From positions 1,798,001 to 1,862,000 of the forward strand of contig NZ_JAFEJG010000004.1 in assembly GCF_016888335.1 (NCBI RefSeq): DNA of 64,000 nucleotides, in the 5' to 3' direction. How positions within the stretch are numbered: position 1 is the stretch's first letter; every line of letters starts with the position of its first letter. The position numbers and the translations under genes were made by a program. The notes below the pieces were generated by a model, which was given only the letters and a program-made list of their open reading frames with translations, was not told where the DNA came from and did no database searches. Positions 8,612 through 17,220 of this stretch are shown here, one piece after another. Source of the DNA: Janibacter endophyticus (lineage in GTDB: Bacteria > Actinomycetota > Actinomycetes > Actinomycetales > Dermatophilaceae).

Positions 8612-9526
8612 ACCACGCAGGCTCTCACCGGGATCGCGGGCGGCACGTCCCGCGGCACGATCCCCCAACGGCTGGCCGCCCCGCGACCCTCCGTGAGCTT
8701 CGAGTTCATGCCGCCGAAGGACGACGCCGGCGAGGCGGTGCTCTGGGAGGCCATCGAGCGCCTCGAGCCCTTCGCCCCGGACTTCGTCTCGGTGACCTAC
8801 GGCGCGGGCGGCTCGAGCCAGGACCGCACGCTGCGGATCACCGAGGAGATCGGGCGCCGGACCTCGCTCACCGCGATGGCCCACCTCACCTGCGTCTCGC
8901 AGACCACCGACGACCTGCGCACCGTGCTCGCGGGCTACCGGGACGCGGGCATCGACCATGTCCTCGCCCTGCGCGGCGACCCGCCCGGCGACCCGGGAGG
9001 GGAGTGGGTCGCGCACCCCGGCGGACTCGACCACGCCGACGAGCTCGTCGCGCTCATCCGTGACGTCGGAGGCTTCGAGGTCGGGGTCGCCGCCTTCCCC
9101 GACGTGCACCCGAGCTCGGCCTCGCTCGAGGAGGACATCGAGACTCTCGTCCGCAAGGCGGACGCGGGCGCGACCTTCGCCGTGACCCAGATGGTCTTCG
9201 ACGCCGACTCCTACCTGCGGCTGCGCGACGCCGTCGCGGCCCGCCGCGACCTGCCGATCACGCCGGGCGTCATGCCGGTGACGAGCGTCAAGATGATCCA
9301 GCGGATGGCGCTGCTCATGGGCACCCCGCTGCCGGAGCGGGTCGTCTCGCGGCTCGAGGCCGTCGGCGACGACTCCGCCGCGGTGCGCGCGGTGGGTGTC
9401 GAGATCGCCACGGAGCTCTCCGAGCGGATGCTCGCCGAGGGCGCGCCGGGGCTGCACATCATCACGATGAACCGCTCCACCGCAAGCCTCGAGGTGCTCG
9501 AGAACCTCTCCCACGTCTGGGCCTGA
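8609..9526 (+). CDS. metF: Methylenetetrahydrofolate reductase
   Basis: 305 aa. It reduces 5,10-methylene-THF to 5-methyl-THF for methionine synthesis, using FAD. The TIM-barrel family is shown by SFEFMPPKDD (N-terminal catalytic Glu), FVSVTYGAGGSSQDRT, THL-like MAHLTCV, ALRGDPPGD, VGVAAFPDVHPSS, KADAGATFAVTQMVFDAD and ITPGVMPVTS. Length is standard for the bacterial enzyme (about 300 aa). The ATG is fixed by the leaderless promoter. The divergent partner is the polyprenyl synthase, an order also found around Rv2172c-Rv2173. Confidence 0.95.
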   Translation: MTTQALTGIAGGTSRGTIPQRLAAPRPSVSFEFMPPKDDAGEAVLWEAIERLEPFAPDFVSVTYGAGGSSQDRTLRITEEIGRRTSLTAMAHLTCVSQTTDDLRTVLAGYRDAGIDHVLALRGDPPGDPGGEWVAHPGGLDHADELVALIRDVGGFEVGVAAFPDVHPSSASLEEDIETLVRKADAGATFAVTQMVFDADSYLRLRDAVAARRDLPITPGVMPVTSVKMIQRMALLMGTPLPERVVSRLEAVGDDSAAVRAVGVEIATELSERMLAEGAPGLHIITMNRSTASLEVLENLSHVWA

Positions 9527-9569
9527 CCGCCCGTCCCGACCGCCGTTGTCGGCTGTCGCCGATCTGGGT

Positions 9570-9599
9570 TACCGTCTCTCTCGTCGAACAGGTGTTCGA
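9570..9599 (+). promoter_or_regulatory. SOS promoter: -10 element and LexA box upstream of the DUF6504/HEPN/dnaE2 genes
   Basis: TACCGT at 9570-9575 is a -10 candidate, and a perfect actinobacterial LexA box TCGAACAGGTGTTCGA occupies 9584-9599, where a bound repressor would cover the transcription start. The first gene starts 61 nt further on with its own ribosome-binding site. DNA-damage induction of the operon is inferred from this site. Confidence 0.9.
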
Positions 9600-9660
9600 T
9601 CAGGTGAGCGTCGGTGGGGGTCGAGCCCGGCGACCTGTCCGTCAGTGAGAGGACGAGGTC

Positions 9661-10014
9661 ATGACGCGTCGAGTCGGCGAGACGATCGAGGTGCAGGCGG
9701 CAGCCGCGCCGGACGGTGAGGGCGAAGGGGGGCAGCCCCGGGTCTTCCTGTGGCGGGGCCGGGTCTACCGGGTGACCTCCGTCGTCGACCACTGGCAGGA
9801 GCGCTCCGCCTGGTGGCGGGCGACCGCCGAGGGAGTGCCGCTCGACGTCGCGGGTGCGCCGCGCCAGGTGTGGCGGGTCGCCGCCCAGGCCGGCCGCTCG
9901 GGTGCCGAGGGCATCTACGACCTGCTCCTCGACCCGTGCGCGGCCTCGACGGCCTCCACGGCCTCGACGGCGCCGGCGGCACCCGTCTGGTCGCTCGTGC
10001 GCACCCAGGACTGA
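9661..10014 (+). CDS. DUF6504 family protein, first gene of the SOS operon
   Basis: 117 aa from ATG with GAGAGGAC upstream. The DUF6504 core is recognisable: RVFLWRGRVYRVTSVVDHWQE, then a WW pair, QVWRVAAQ and IYDLLLD; the C-terminal third is an Ala/Ser/Thr-rich tail ending WSLVRTQD. No catalytic motif is visible. Small proteins of this family are often encoded next to translesion polymerase genes in Actinobacteria, and here the gene is under a LexA box and 5 nt upstream of an HEPN protein gene that itself overlaps dnaE2. An accessory role in mutagenic repair is inferred from context only. Confidence 0.8.
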   Translation: MTRRVGETIEVQAAAAPDGEGEGGQPRVFLWRGRVYRVTSVVDHWQERSAWWRATAEGVPLDVAGAPRQVWRVAAQAGRSGAEGIYDLLLDPCAASTASTASTAPAAPVWSLVRTQD

Positions 10015-10019
10015 GGGTG

Positions 10020-10457
10020 ATGACGATGAGGCAGATCGACGAGGTGACCCGTCTGTTCGCCGCGGCCGCAGACACCCTCACCGAGGCGCACTGGGTCCGC
10101 TCGGCGCCGGAGCGGCTCGCGGCGACCCGCGCGGGGACGCTGCAGGTCGCGGCCGCGGTCCTCGCGGCCCGGGGCCGACCGGGGGCGCTCGGTGCTGCTG
10201 GTGAGCGGCCGGGCTGCCCGTGGGAGGCCCTGGCCCGGATCGCGCCCGAGCTCGCCGAGCGGGCCGACCATCTCGCCCGGGCCTATGCACAGCCCCCGCA
10301 GGACGTCCGGGGGCTCGACGACCTGCTGCGCGCCGGCGAGGACTTCCTCCTCGTCGCGGCGGCGACGCTCGGGCTGCCCGCGCCGAGCCTGCCGGCGACG
10401 CTCGTCCCGGTGAGCCTGACCAGCCTGCGTCCCGCGGGAGGGGCGCGGGCGTCGTGA
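10020..10457 (+). CDS. SAV_6107 family HEPN domain protein
   Basis: 145 aa, almost entirely helical. It begins MTMRQIDEVTRLFAAAADTL and contains helical segments around LAATRAGTLQVAAAVLAAR, WEALARIAPELAERADHLAR and DDLLRAGEDFLLVAAATL. HEPN domains are all-alpha; nuclease members carry Rx4-6H, which I do not see, so it is more likely a binding or adaptor protein. Its stop overlaps the dnaE2 GTG (GTGA at 10454-10457), implying translational coupling. With DUF6504 it occupies the place where imuA/imuB stand in other SOS mutasome operons. Start alternatives at 10017 and 10026 differ by one or two residues. Confidence 0.82.
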   Translation: MTMRQIDEVTRLFAAAADTLTEAHWVRSAPERLAATRAGTLQVAAAVLAARGRPGALGAAGERPGCPWEALARIAPELAERADHLARAYAQPPQDVRGLDDLLRAGEDFLLVAAATLGLPAPSLPATLVPVSLTSLRPAGGARAS

Positions 10458-13400
10458 CCGGGGCCGCGCGCACCGTCGGCGACCCGACGACAGCCGCCGG
10501 CGGGTCCCCCTTCGCCCACCTGCGGGTCGCCTCCGGCTACTCCCTGCGGCACGGCACGGCGACGCCCGAGGCGCTCGTCGCCCGGGCCGCCGAGCACGGG
10601 CAGCGGTGGCTGGCGCTCACCGACCGCGACGGGCTCTACGGCGCGGTCCGGCACGTCCGGGCTGCGGCGGCCGCGGGCATCGAGCCGCTCCTCGGTGTCG
10701 ACCTCGCCGTCCGGCCGGGCAGCGGCCCGACCCCGCCGACGACCTCGCGCACCCCGGTGCGGGGCGGGGCGAGCGTCGACCCGCGCCACCCCCGGGTCAC
10801 CGTGCTGGCCCGGGGCGCCGGCGCCGGGGTGCCGCACGCCCTCGGCTGGGCCCGCCTGTGCCGTCTCGTGAGCGAGGCGCACCTCGTCGGCGAGCGCGGG
10901 CAGGCCGACGTCGAGGCGGCGACGATCGCCCGGCACGCCCGCGGGCCCGAGGGGGAGCGCTCACCGCTCGTCGTCCTCCTCGGCCCCGACTCCGACGTCG
11001 GGCGGGCCCTGCTCGCCCGACGGCCCGACGAGGCGATGAGCCGGCTGCGCCGCTGGGTCGGGCTGCTCGGCCGCGACGGGGTGGTCGTCGAGGTCGTCGA
11101 CCACGGCGGACCCGCCGGCACGCCCGCCTCGACCGGCCACGCCGCGCTCCTGCTCGCACTCGCCGACGCCGCCCGGGTGCGGGCCGTGCTCACCGGAGCG
11201 GTCCGACACCTCGACCCGGCCGACAGCGTCGTCGCCGACGTGCTCGACGCCACCCGCCGGCTCGTCGTCCTCGACACGCGTCACCTCGACCGGGTGAGCG
11301 ACGCCGGGCACCTCGCGAGCACCCCGACGATGACACGGGTGGCGCACCGGGCCGCCGCCGCCGGGATCGGCCGGGGAGCGGGTCGCCCCGGCGAGAGCGC
11401 CCGGCAGCGCGGCGAGCGGCTCCTCGCCGACACCCTCGCGACCGCGGCCGAGTGCGCCCAGGACCCCCGGCACGACCTCGGCATCGGCCGGGTCCACCTG
11501 CCCGAGGCGTCCGTGCTCGGCATCGCGGCCGACGAGGACCCGATGGCGGTGCTCACGCAGCGCTGCCGGGCCGCCGTCGGCCGGCGCTACCCTGGCGCCG
11601 ACGACGCACTCCTCGCCCGGGTGCACGCCCGGCTCGACGAGGAGCTGCGGGTCATCGACACCCTCGGCTACCCCACGTACTTCCTCACCGTCGCCACCGT
11701 CGTCGACCTCATCACCGAGGCGGGGGTACGGGTCGCCGCTCGCGGCTCGGGCGCCGGCAGCCTCGTCAACCACCTCCTCGGCATCAGCGCCATCGACCCG
11801 ATCCGCTACGGCCTGCTCATGGAGCGCTTCTGCTCGCCGCTGCGCGCCGAGCTGCCCGACATCGACATCGACGTCGAGTCCGCCCGGCGCACCGAGATCT
11901 ACGAGCTGATCCTCGAACGCTTCGGGCGCGAGCGGGTCACCTGCGTCTCGATGATGGACACCTACAAGGCGCGGCACGCGATCCGCGACGTCGGCGCCGC
12001 GCTCGGCATGACCCCCGGCGAGGTCGACGAGATCGCGAAGTCCTTCCCGCACATCCGTGCCCGTGACGTCCGCTCCGCCCTCGAGGAGCTCCCCGAGCTG
12101 CGCAGCCGGGGCCTGGGCACCCCCCGCCTGCGGACCCTCTTCGAGCTCGTCGAGCGGCTCGACGGGCTGCCCCGCCACATCGCGCTGCACCCGTGCGGGG
12201 TCGTCCTCTCCGACGCCGGGCTGCTCGACCGGACCCCCGTCGAGTCGAGCTGGCTCGGCTTCCCCATGAGCCAGTTCGACAAGGACGACGTCGAGGTGCT
12301 CGGCCTGCTCAAGCTCGACGTGCTCGGCATCCGCATGCAGTCGGCGATGGCCTACGCCGTCCGCGAGGTCGAGCGGGTCGACGGGCAGCAGATCGACCTC
12401 GACGACCGGGGCGACGTGCCGCTCGACGACGAGGCGACCTTCCGGATGATCCGCACGACGCGCACCCTCGGCTGCTTCCAGATCGAGAGCCCCGGTCAGC
12501 GCGAGCTCATCGGCAAGCTCGGCCCGGTCGCCTTCGAGGACCTCGTCGTCGACATCTCCCTCTTCCGCCCCGGCCCGGTGAAGTCCGACATGATCCGACC
12601 CTTCCTCGAGGCCCGGCACGGATGGTCGACGCCCGACCTGCTCCACCCCAGCCTCGTCGACGCGCTCGCCGAGACCGAGGGGGTCGTCGTCTTCCACGAG
12701 CAGATGCTCCAGATCATCGCCGAGACGACCGGCGTGAGCCTGGCGCAGGCCGACGAGGTGCGGCGGACCATGGGGGGCCGTGACGGGCAGGACCGCATCG
12801 AGGCGTGGTGGCGTCCCGCCGCGCTCGCCCGCGGCTACGCCCCCGACGACGTCGACCGGATCTGGTCGGTGCTCGCCGCCTTCGCCTCCTTCGGCTTCTG
12901 CAAGGCGCACGCGGCCGCCTTCGCCATGCCGACCTACCAGTCGGCCTGGCTCAAGACCCACCACCCGGCGGCCTTCCTCGCCGGGGTGCTCACCCACGAC
13001 CCCGGCATGTACCCCAAGCGGCTCATCCTCGACGACGCCCGCTCGCTCGGCATCACCGTGCTGCCCGTCGACGTCAACGCGAGCACGGGGGAGTACCGCG
13101 TCGAGCGGGTCGGCGCCGACCTCGCCGGGCACGACCGCGGGCCGGTCGACCCGGCGCTGCCCGACGGCTCCGGCTACGGCATCCGGGTCGCGCTCTCGGA
13201 CGTGCGCGGCATGAGCGAGGCCGAGGTCGCCCGGGTCGTCGCCGGGGCCCCCTACGAGTCGCTCGCCGACTTCTGGACCCGCGCGCAGGTCAGCCGCCCT
13301 GTCGTCGAGAGCCTCGTGCTCGTCGGCGCCTTCGACGCCGTCCACGGCATCGCCGCCACGGGGGCGGCACGCTCGCTCGACGGAGCCGGGGCCGGGTCCT

Positions 13401-14383
13401 CCGCCGCCGGCCCCGGTCGCCGCGGCCGGCTCACCCGGCGCGACCTCCTCCTCCACGTCGCCGAGCTCGACCGGTGGTCCCGGTCCACCGGCCGCCCCGC
13501 GGGCCGACGACGGGGGCGGACCACCCCCTTCGCCACCGGCCGGCGAGGCCAGGCGCCGGTCTGGGCGGAGGACGGGATGCCCGGGGCGCAGCAGGTGCGC
13601 ACCCCGTCGGTCACCGCCGCGGCCCGGCAGCCGGTCGCCAGCCAGCTCACCCTCGACCTCGGCGACGAGCCCGACCTCGTGCCCGGCGTCGGTCTGCCCG
13701 AGATGAGCGCCGCCGAGCAGGTGCGCGCCGAGCTCGACGTCCTCGGGCTCGACGCGAGCCGGCACGTCATGGACCTCTACACGCCGATGCTCGACGCGCT
13801 CGGGGTGACCCGCAGCCGCGACGTCCTCTCCGTGCGCAGCCGATCGCAGATCCTCGTCGCCGGGGTCAAGGTCGCCACCCAGACCCCGCCGATCCGCTCC
13901 GGCCGCCGGGTCGTCTTCCTCACCGTCGACGACTCGACCGGACCGGTCGACGCGACCTTCTTCGAGGACGTCCAGGGGCCCTACGCCGCGACGATCTTCC
14001 ACTCCTGGCTCGTCCTCGTCCGGGGCACCGTGCGGCGCACCGGCGAGCGGGGCGTCTCCCTCCTCGCCGACGGGGCGTGGGAGCTCCCCGGCCTGTGGGA
14101 CGCGTGGTCGACCGGGGGGCTGCCCGCCGTGCACGCGGCACTCGAGGAGGCCGACGCGATGGCCCGCGCCCGGGCCGAGGCGGTCGAGGGAGATGGTGCG
14201 CCCGGCCGTCGGGTCCTCGTCCATGCCTCCGGCTTCCGGCAGTCGCCCTACGCCGACGTCCGGCCGGCGGGCGAGGCGGTCACGGCGGTGCCCGGTCGTG
14301 GCCGGGGCGGTGCTCCCGGCGGGCTCTCCGGTGCGGCCACCCGCAAGCTGTGGCACGCCTCCCCGGGGAGCTCGGGATGGTGA
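10454..14383 (+). CDS. dnaE2: DnaE2-type error-prone DNA polymerase III alpha subunit
   Basis: 1309 aa from the GTG overlapping the HEPN gene. An N-terminal PHP domain (HLRVASGYSLRHGTATPEAL, TDRDGLYGAVR) precedes the C-family polymerase core. The catalytic aspartates are visible in ELPDIDIDVESARR and LLKLDVLGI. Further core motifs are AARGSGAGSLVNHLLGI, YKARHAIRDVG, GCFQIESPGQRELI, SLFRPGPVK and GFCKAHAAAFAMPTYQSAWL. A QLTLDL beta-clamp-binding motif lies near residue 1062 in the linker before the OB-fold region. The protein is longer than the roughly 1050-1200 aa I expect for DnaE2; part of the excess is a low-complexity basic stretch around residues 970-1040. It sits behind a LexA box, so SOS induction and translesion synthesis are likely. 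Confidence 0.92.
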   Translation: MTGAARTVGDPTTAAGGSPFAHLRVASGYSLRHGTATPEALVARAAEHGQRWLALTDRDGLYGAVRHVRAAAAAGIEPLLGVDLAVRPGSGPTPPTTSRTPVRGGASVDPRHPRVTVLARGAGAGVPHALGWARLCRLVSEAHLVGERGQADVEAATIARHARGPEGERSPLVVLLGPDSDVGRALLARRPDEAMSRLRRWVGLLGRDGVVVEVVDHGGPAGTPASTGHAALLLALADAARVRAVLTGAVRHLDPADSVVADVLDATRRLVVLDTRHLDRVSDAGHLASTPTMTRVAHRAAAAGIGRGAGRPGESARQRGERLLADTLATAAECAQDPRHDLGIGRVHLPEASVLGIAADEDPMAVLTQRCRAAVGRRYPGADDALLARVHARLDEELRVIDTLGYPTYFLTVATVVDLITEAGVRVAARGSGAGSLVNHLLGISAIDPIRYGLLMERFCSPLRAELPDIDIDVESARRTEIYELILERFGRERVTCVSMMDTYKARHAIRDVGAALGMTPGEVDEIAKSFPHIRARDVRSALEELPELRSRGLGTPRLRTLFELVERLDGLPRHIALHPCGVVLSDAGLLDRTPVESSWLGFPMSQFDKDDVEVLGLLKLDVLGIRMQSAMAYAVREVERVDGQQIDLDDRGDVPLDDEATFRMIRTTRTLGCFQIESPGQRELIGKLGPVAFEDLVVDISLFRPGPVKSDMIRPFLEARHGWSTPDLLHPSLVDALAETEGVVVFHEQMLQIIAETTGVSLAQADEVRRTMGGRDGQDRIEAWWRPAALARGYAPDDVDRIWSVLAAFASFGFCKAHAAAFAMPTYQSAWLKTHHPAAFLAGVLTHDPGMYPKRLILDDARSLGITVLPVDVNASTGEYRVERVGADLAGHDRGPVDPALPDGSGYGIRVALSDVRGMSEAEVARVVAGAPYESLADFWTRAQVSRPVVESLVLVGAFDAVHGIAATGAARSLDGAGAGSSAAGPGRRGRLTRRDLLLHVAELDRWSRSTGRPAGRRRGRTTPFATGRRGQAPVWAEDGMPGAQQVRTPSVTAAARQPVASQLTLDLGDEPDLVPGVGLPEMSAAEQVRAELDVLGLDASRHVMDLYTPMLDALGVTRSRDVLSVRSRSQILVAGVKVATQTPPIRSGRRVVFLTVDDSTGPVDATFFEDVQGPYAATIFHSWLVLVRGTVRRTGERGVSLLADGAWELPGLWDAWSTGGLPAVHAALEEADAMARARAEAVEGDGAPGRRVLVHASGFRQSPYADVRPAGEAVTAVPGRGRGGAPGGLSGAATRKLWHASPGSSGW

Positions 14384-14474
14384 GCGTCACCGTCCGCGGC
14401 GTGCTGCTCGCAGCCGGTGCCGTGGGCGGCCTAGGGTTGGTGCGTCGCCCGACCGGGCGCACGAAGGGAGCACC

Positions 14475-15251
14475 GTGACCGAGGACCGCCGACCCGCACG
14501 TCGTCGCGGGGTCGAGAGCAACCTGCGCACCGCCGCCGTGTGGGCCGAGGTCGCCGAGCTGACCACCGACCGGCGCACCGAGCTCGGCCGACCCCTGCGT
14601 GTCCTCGACCTGGGAGGGGGCACCGGCGGTCTCGCCGTCCCGCTCGCCGAGCAGGGCCACACCGTCACCGTCGTCGATCCCAGCGCCGACGCGCTCGCCT
14701 CCCTGCGCCGACGCAGCGCCGAGTCCAGCGCCTCCGCCCGGATCAGCGCCGTCCAGGGCGACGCCGACAGCCTCACCGACGTCCTCGCCCCGGGCAGCGT
14801 CGACCTCGTCTGCTGCCACGGCACCCTCGAGGTCGTCGACGACCCTGACAGCACCCTCGCCCGCATCGCCGACGTCCTCGCGCCCGGCGGCTACCTCAGC
14901 CTCGTCACGGCGCAGCGGCTCGCGGCGGTGCTCGCCCGTGCCCTCGCTGGTCGCTTCGACCAGGCCCAGCACGTCCTCGCGAGCGAGGACGGCCGCTGGG
15001 GCGACGGCGACCCCATGCCCCGGCGCTTCGACCAGGGTGACGTCGTCGCCCGGCTCGGGCGGGCCGGCTTCACCGTCGAGAGCATCCACGGCGTCCGGGT
15101 CTTCAGTGACCTCGTCCCCGGTGCGCTCCTCGACTCCGAGTCCGACCGGGCCGAGATCCTCGCCCTCGAGCAGGCCAGCGTCGGCGACGCCGAGCGCTCG
15201 GTCCTCAGCCACCTCGGGACGCAGCTGCACGCCCTCGCCCGTCGCGACTGA
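14475..15251 (+). CDS. SAM-dependent methyltransferase between dnaE2 and dinB
   Basis: 258 aa from GTG 14475 with GGGAG upstream. It is a class I methyltransferase: motif I VLDLGGGTGGLAVPLAEQG, the acidic motif II residue in VTVVDPSADALASL, motif III near VQGDADS, and motif IV around VDLVCCHGTLEVV with DVLAPGGYLSLV after it. The substrate is unknown. A TAGGGT -10 element at about 14433 and a hairpin in the following leader (GTGC/GCAC, GCCC/GGGC arms) suggest its own promoter rather than read-through from dnaE2. The gene ends 24 nt before dinB in the same direction, so it may share transcripts with the Y-family polymerase. Confidence 0.88.
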   Translation: MTEDRRPARRRGVESNLRTAAVWAEVAELTTDRRTELGRPLRVLDLGGGTGGLAVPLAEQGHTVTVVDPSADALASLRRRSAESSASARISAVQGDADSLTDVLAPGSVDLVCCHGTLEVVDDPDSTLARIADVLAPGGYLSLVTAQRLAAVLARALAGRFDQAQHVLASEDGRWGDGDPMPRRFDQGDVVARLGRAGFTVESIHGVRVFSDLVPGALLDSESDRAEILALEQASVGDAERSVLSHLGTQLHALARRD

Positions 15252-15275
15252 TCGCATGACGGCCTCGAGGCCGGC

Positions 15276-16532
15276 GTGAGCCGCCGGCAGTTCCGCGTCC
15301 CGGAGCGCGCCGACGACCGGCCGCTCGACGAGACCGGCTGTACCGTGCTCCACGTCGACATGGACGCCTTCTACGCGTCGGTGTCGCTGCGCACCCGGCC
15401 CGAGCTCGTCGGCACCCCGGTGATCATCGGCGGCGGCGGGCGCAGCGTCGTCCTCTCCGCCACCTACGAGGCCCGGGCCTTCGGCGTCACCTCCGCGATG
15501 CCGATGGGCCGGGCCCGGCGGCTCTGCCCCCAGGCGAGGATCATCGCCCCGGACCACGCGCTCTACTCCGAGGTCTCGCAGGGGGTCATGCGGATCTTCG
15601 AGAGCATCACCCCCTTCGTCGAGCCGCTGAGCCTCGACGAGGCCTTCCTCGACGTCGCGGGCGCCGTGCGGCTCATGGGGCCGCCGACGGTCATCGCCCA
15701 GATGATCCGCGACCGGGTCGTCGACGAGCAGGGCATCACCTGCTCCGTCGGGGTGGCGAGCACGAAGTTCGTCGCCAAGCTCGCCTCGGGCCTGGCCAAG
15801 CCCGACGGCCTGCTCCTCGTGCCGGCCGGCGAGATGGTGACCTTCGTCCAGCAGCTGCCCGTCGGCGCGCTCTGGGGGGTCGGTGACCGCACCGAGGAGG
15901 CCCTGGCCCGGCTCGGCCTCAAGACCGTCGCCGACATCGCCCACACCCCCCGGACCACCCTGACCCGGGCGCTCGGAGAGGCGACGGGTGCACACCTCCA
16001 CGACCTCGCCTGGGGTCGCGACCCGCGTCGGGTCGAGCCGGTCCAGCGGGAGCGCAGCATCGGTCACGAGCGCACCTTCTCCGCCGACGTCGACGACCCC
16101 GAGGTGGTCCGCCGCGTCCTGCTCGGGCTCTCGGACAAGGCCGCGGCCCGGCTGCGCTCGCACGAGCTCGTCGGGCGCACGGTGAGCATCAAGATCCGCT
16201 TCGCCGACTTCACGACGATCACCCGCTCCCGCTCGCTGCGCGACGCCACCGACGTCAGTCGCGACATCTACGCCGTCGCTCGCGAGCTCTACGAGGCGCT
16301 CGGGCTGCAGCGCGCCCGGATCCGGCTCGTCGGGGTTCGCGTCGAGGGGCTCTCCGAGGCGGCGTCGACGCCCGTCCAGGTCGCCCTCGACGAGCCCGAG
16401 CACGGGTGGCGCGATGCCGACCGCGCGATCGACCGGGCCTCGGCGCGCTTCGGCGCCGGCAGCGTCCGGCCGGCGAGCCTGCTGACGGGGGAGTCCCGGC
16501 CTACCGCACGGCCCGATCCCGACCTAGACTGA
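15276..16532 (+). CDS. dinB: Y-family DNA polymerase IV
   Basis: 418 aa from GTG. The palm motif VLHVDMDAFYASV and the catalytic SLDEAFLDV are intact; PVIIGGGGRSVVLSATYEAR and RLCPQARII belong to the fingers. The helix-hairpin-helix thumb (LWGVGDRTEEALARLGLKTV) is followed by the little-finger domain (SIGHERTFSADVDD, KIRFADFTTITRS). A weak clamp-binding sequence, VQVALDEPE, sits at the usual C-terminal position. It performs translesion synthesis past bulky lesions. There is no LexA box directly upstream, but the neighbourhood is the SOS-boxed dnaE2 block. Confidence 0.95.
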   Translation: MSRRQFRVPERADDRPLDETGCTVLHVDMDAFYASVSLRTRPELVGTPVIIGGGGRSVVLSATYEARAFGVTSAMPMGRARRLCPQARIIAPDHALYSEVSQGVMRIFESITPFVEPLSLDEAFLDVAGAVRLMGPPTVIAQMIRDRVVDEQGITCSVGVASTKFVAKLASGLAKPDGLLLVPAGEMVTFVQQLPVGALWGVGDRTEEALARLGLKTVADIAHTPRTTLTRALGEATGAHLHDLAWGRDPRRVEPVQRERSIGHERTFSADVDDPEVVRRVLLGLSDKAAARLRSHELVGRTVSIKIRFADFTTITRSRSLRDATDVSRDIYAVARELYEALGLQRARIRLVGVRVEGLSEAASTPVQVALDEPEHGWRDADRAIDRASARFGAGSVRPASLLTGESRPTARPDPDLD

Positions 16533-16583
16533 AGGTCTATCGGTATCCCTGGGCCGAGGTCCCGACGACGTGGAGGAGGCATC

Positions 16584-17039
16584 GTGGCGCTGTCAGAGCG
16601 CGAGCAGCAGATGCTCGACGAGATGGAGCAGGCGCTCTACGCCGAGGACCCGCGTTTCGCGAGCAGCATGAAGGGCGGCTCGGTCACCACGGAGCAGAAG
16701 CGGCGCCGGATCATCGGCGGCGTGGGTGCCGCGGCCGGTCTCGCCATCGTCATCCTCGGGGTCTCCACCTCGATCTGGGTCGGCGTCGCCGGATTCGCCG
16801 TCATCGTCGCCTCGCTGGCCGTCGCCCTCGCGCCGGCCCGGGAGACCACCTCGCTCCACGTCGTCGCCGACGACGGGACGCTCGCGTCGCCGAAGAAGGC
16901 TGAGCGCGGCCCCCGGATCCCCGGAAAGGGCACGACGAAGGGTCGCCCGCGTCAGCGGGCCGGACGCTCGCCCTCCTCGGGAAGCTTCATGCAGCGGCTC
17001 GAGGAGCGCTGGGAGCGCCGCCGGCAGCAGGGCCACTGA
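16584..17039 (+). CDS. DUF3040 small membrane protein
   Basis: 151 aa from GTG with GGAGGAGG 4 nt upstream. The DUF3040 signature MALSEREQQMLDEMEQALYAEDPRFA opens the protein (two stretches: SEREQQMLDEMEQAL and DPRFA). Two hydrophobic segments follow at about 53-72 and 75-90, separated by a short turn, then a basic cytoplasmic tail with Lys/Arg-Gly runs. A TAGACT -10 element at 16524-16529, inside the dinB end, is a likely promoter with a leader of about 50 nt. The function is not established; the family is common in Actinobacteria near division and envelope genes. Confidence 0.88.
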   Translation: MALSEREQQMLDEMEQALYAEDPRFASSMKGGSVTTEQKRRRIIGGVGAAAGLAIVILGVSTSIWVGVAGFAVIVASLAVALAPARETTSLHVVADDGTLASPKKAERGPRIPGKGTTKGRPRQRAGRSPSSGSFMQRLEERWERRRQQGH

Positions 17040-17220
17040 GCGGCTCCACCCAGGCGGCCACCACTTCGCCCGGTTCTCGACCAGCGAGCGGATCACCCCT
17101 TCGCCCATGCTCGGACGGCTCGAACCCGACAACGTGACTCGAACCCGGAAACCGTTCCCGGGTTCGAGTGCCTTTATCGGATAACCCGATAAAGGTGGGG
17201 GGGAGATAAAAAGGGGGGGG
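17040..17220. repeat. Two tandem strong hairpins between convergent genes
   Basis: The 181-nt gap between DUF3040 and the convergent DUF456 gene holds two perfect inverted repeats. The first has 12-bp arms ACTCGAACCCGG (17137-17148) and CCGGGTTCGAGT (17158-17169) with a 9-nt loop; the second has 10-bp arms CCTTTATCGG (17171-17180) and CCGATAAAGG (17186-17195). They are one base apart and are followed by G-rich runs, not a T tract, so they are not standard intrinsic terminators. A bidirectional transcription barrier is the simplest role. Confidence 0.85.

Noticed and set aside
9594-9660. GTG start for the DUF6504 gene directly at the LexA box (leaderless)
   Set aside because: The ATG at 9661 has a clear ribosome-binding site and the conserved family sequence begins after it.
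10961-14356. Very long minus-strand open frame opposite dnaE2
   Set aside because: Composition is Arg/Gly/Asp-rich without any family motif, and it is the frame-shadow of a high-GC gene whose sense strand has full polymerase motifs.
17137-17169. tRNA-like T-arm sequence (GGTTCGAG) in the DUF3040/DUF456 gap
   Set aside because: No acceptor, D or anticodon stem can be drawn around it; it is one arm of a simple inverted repeat.
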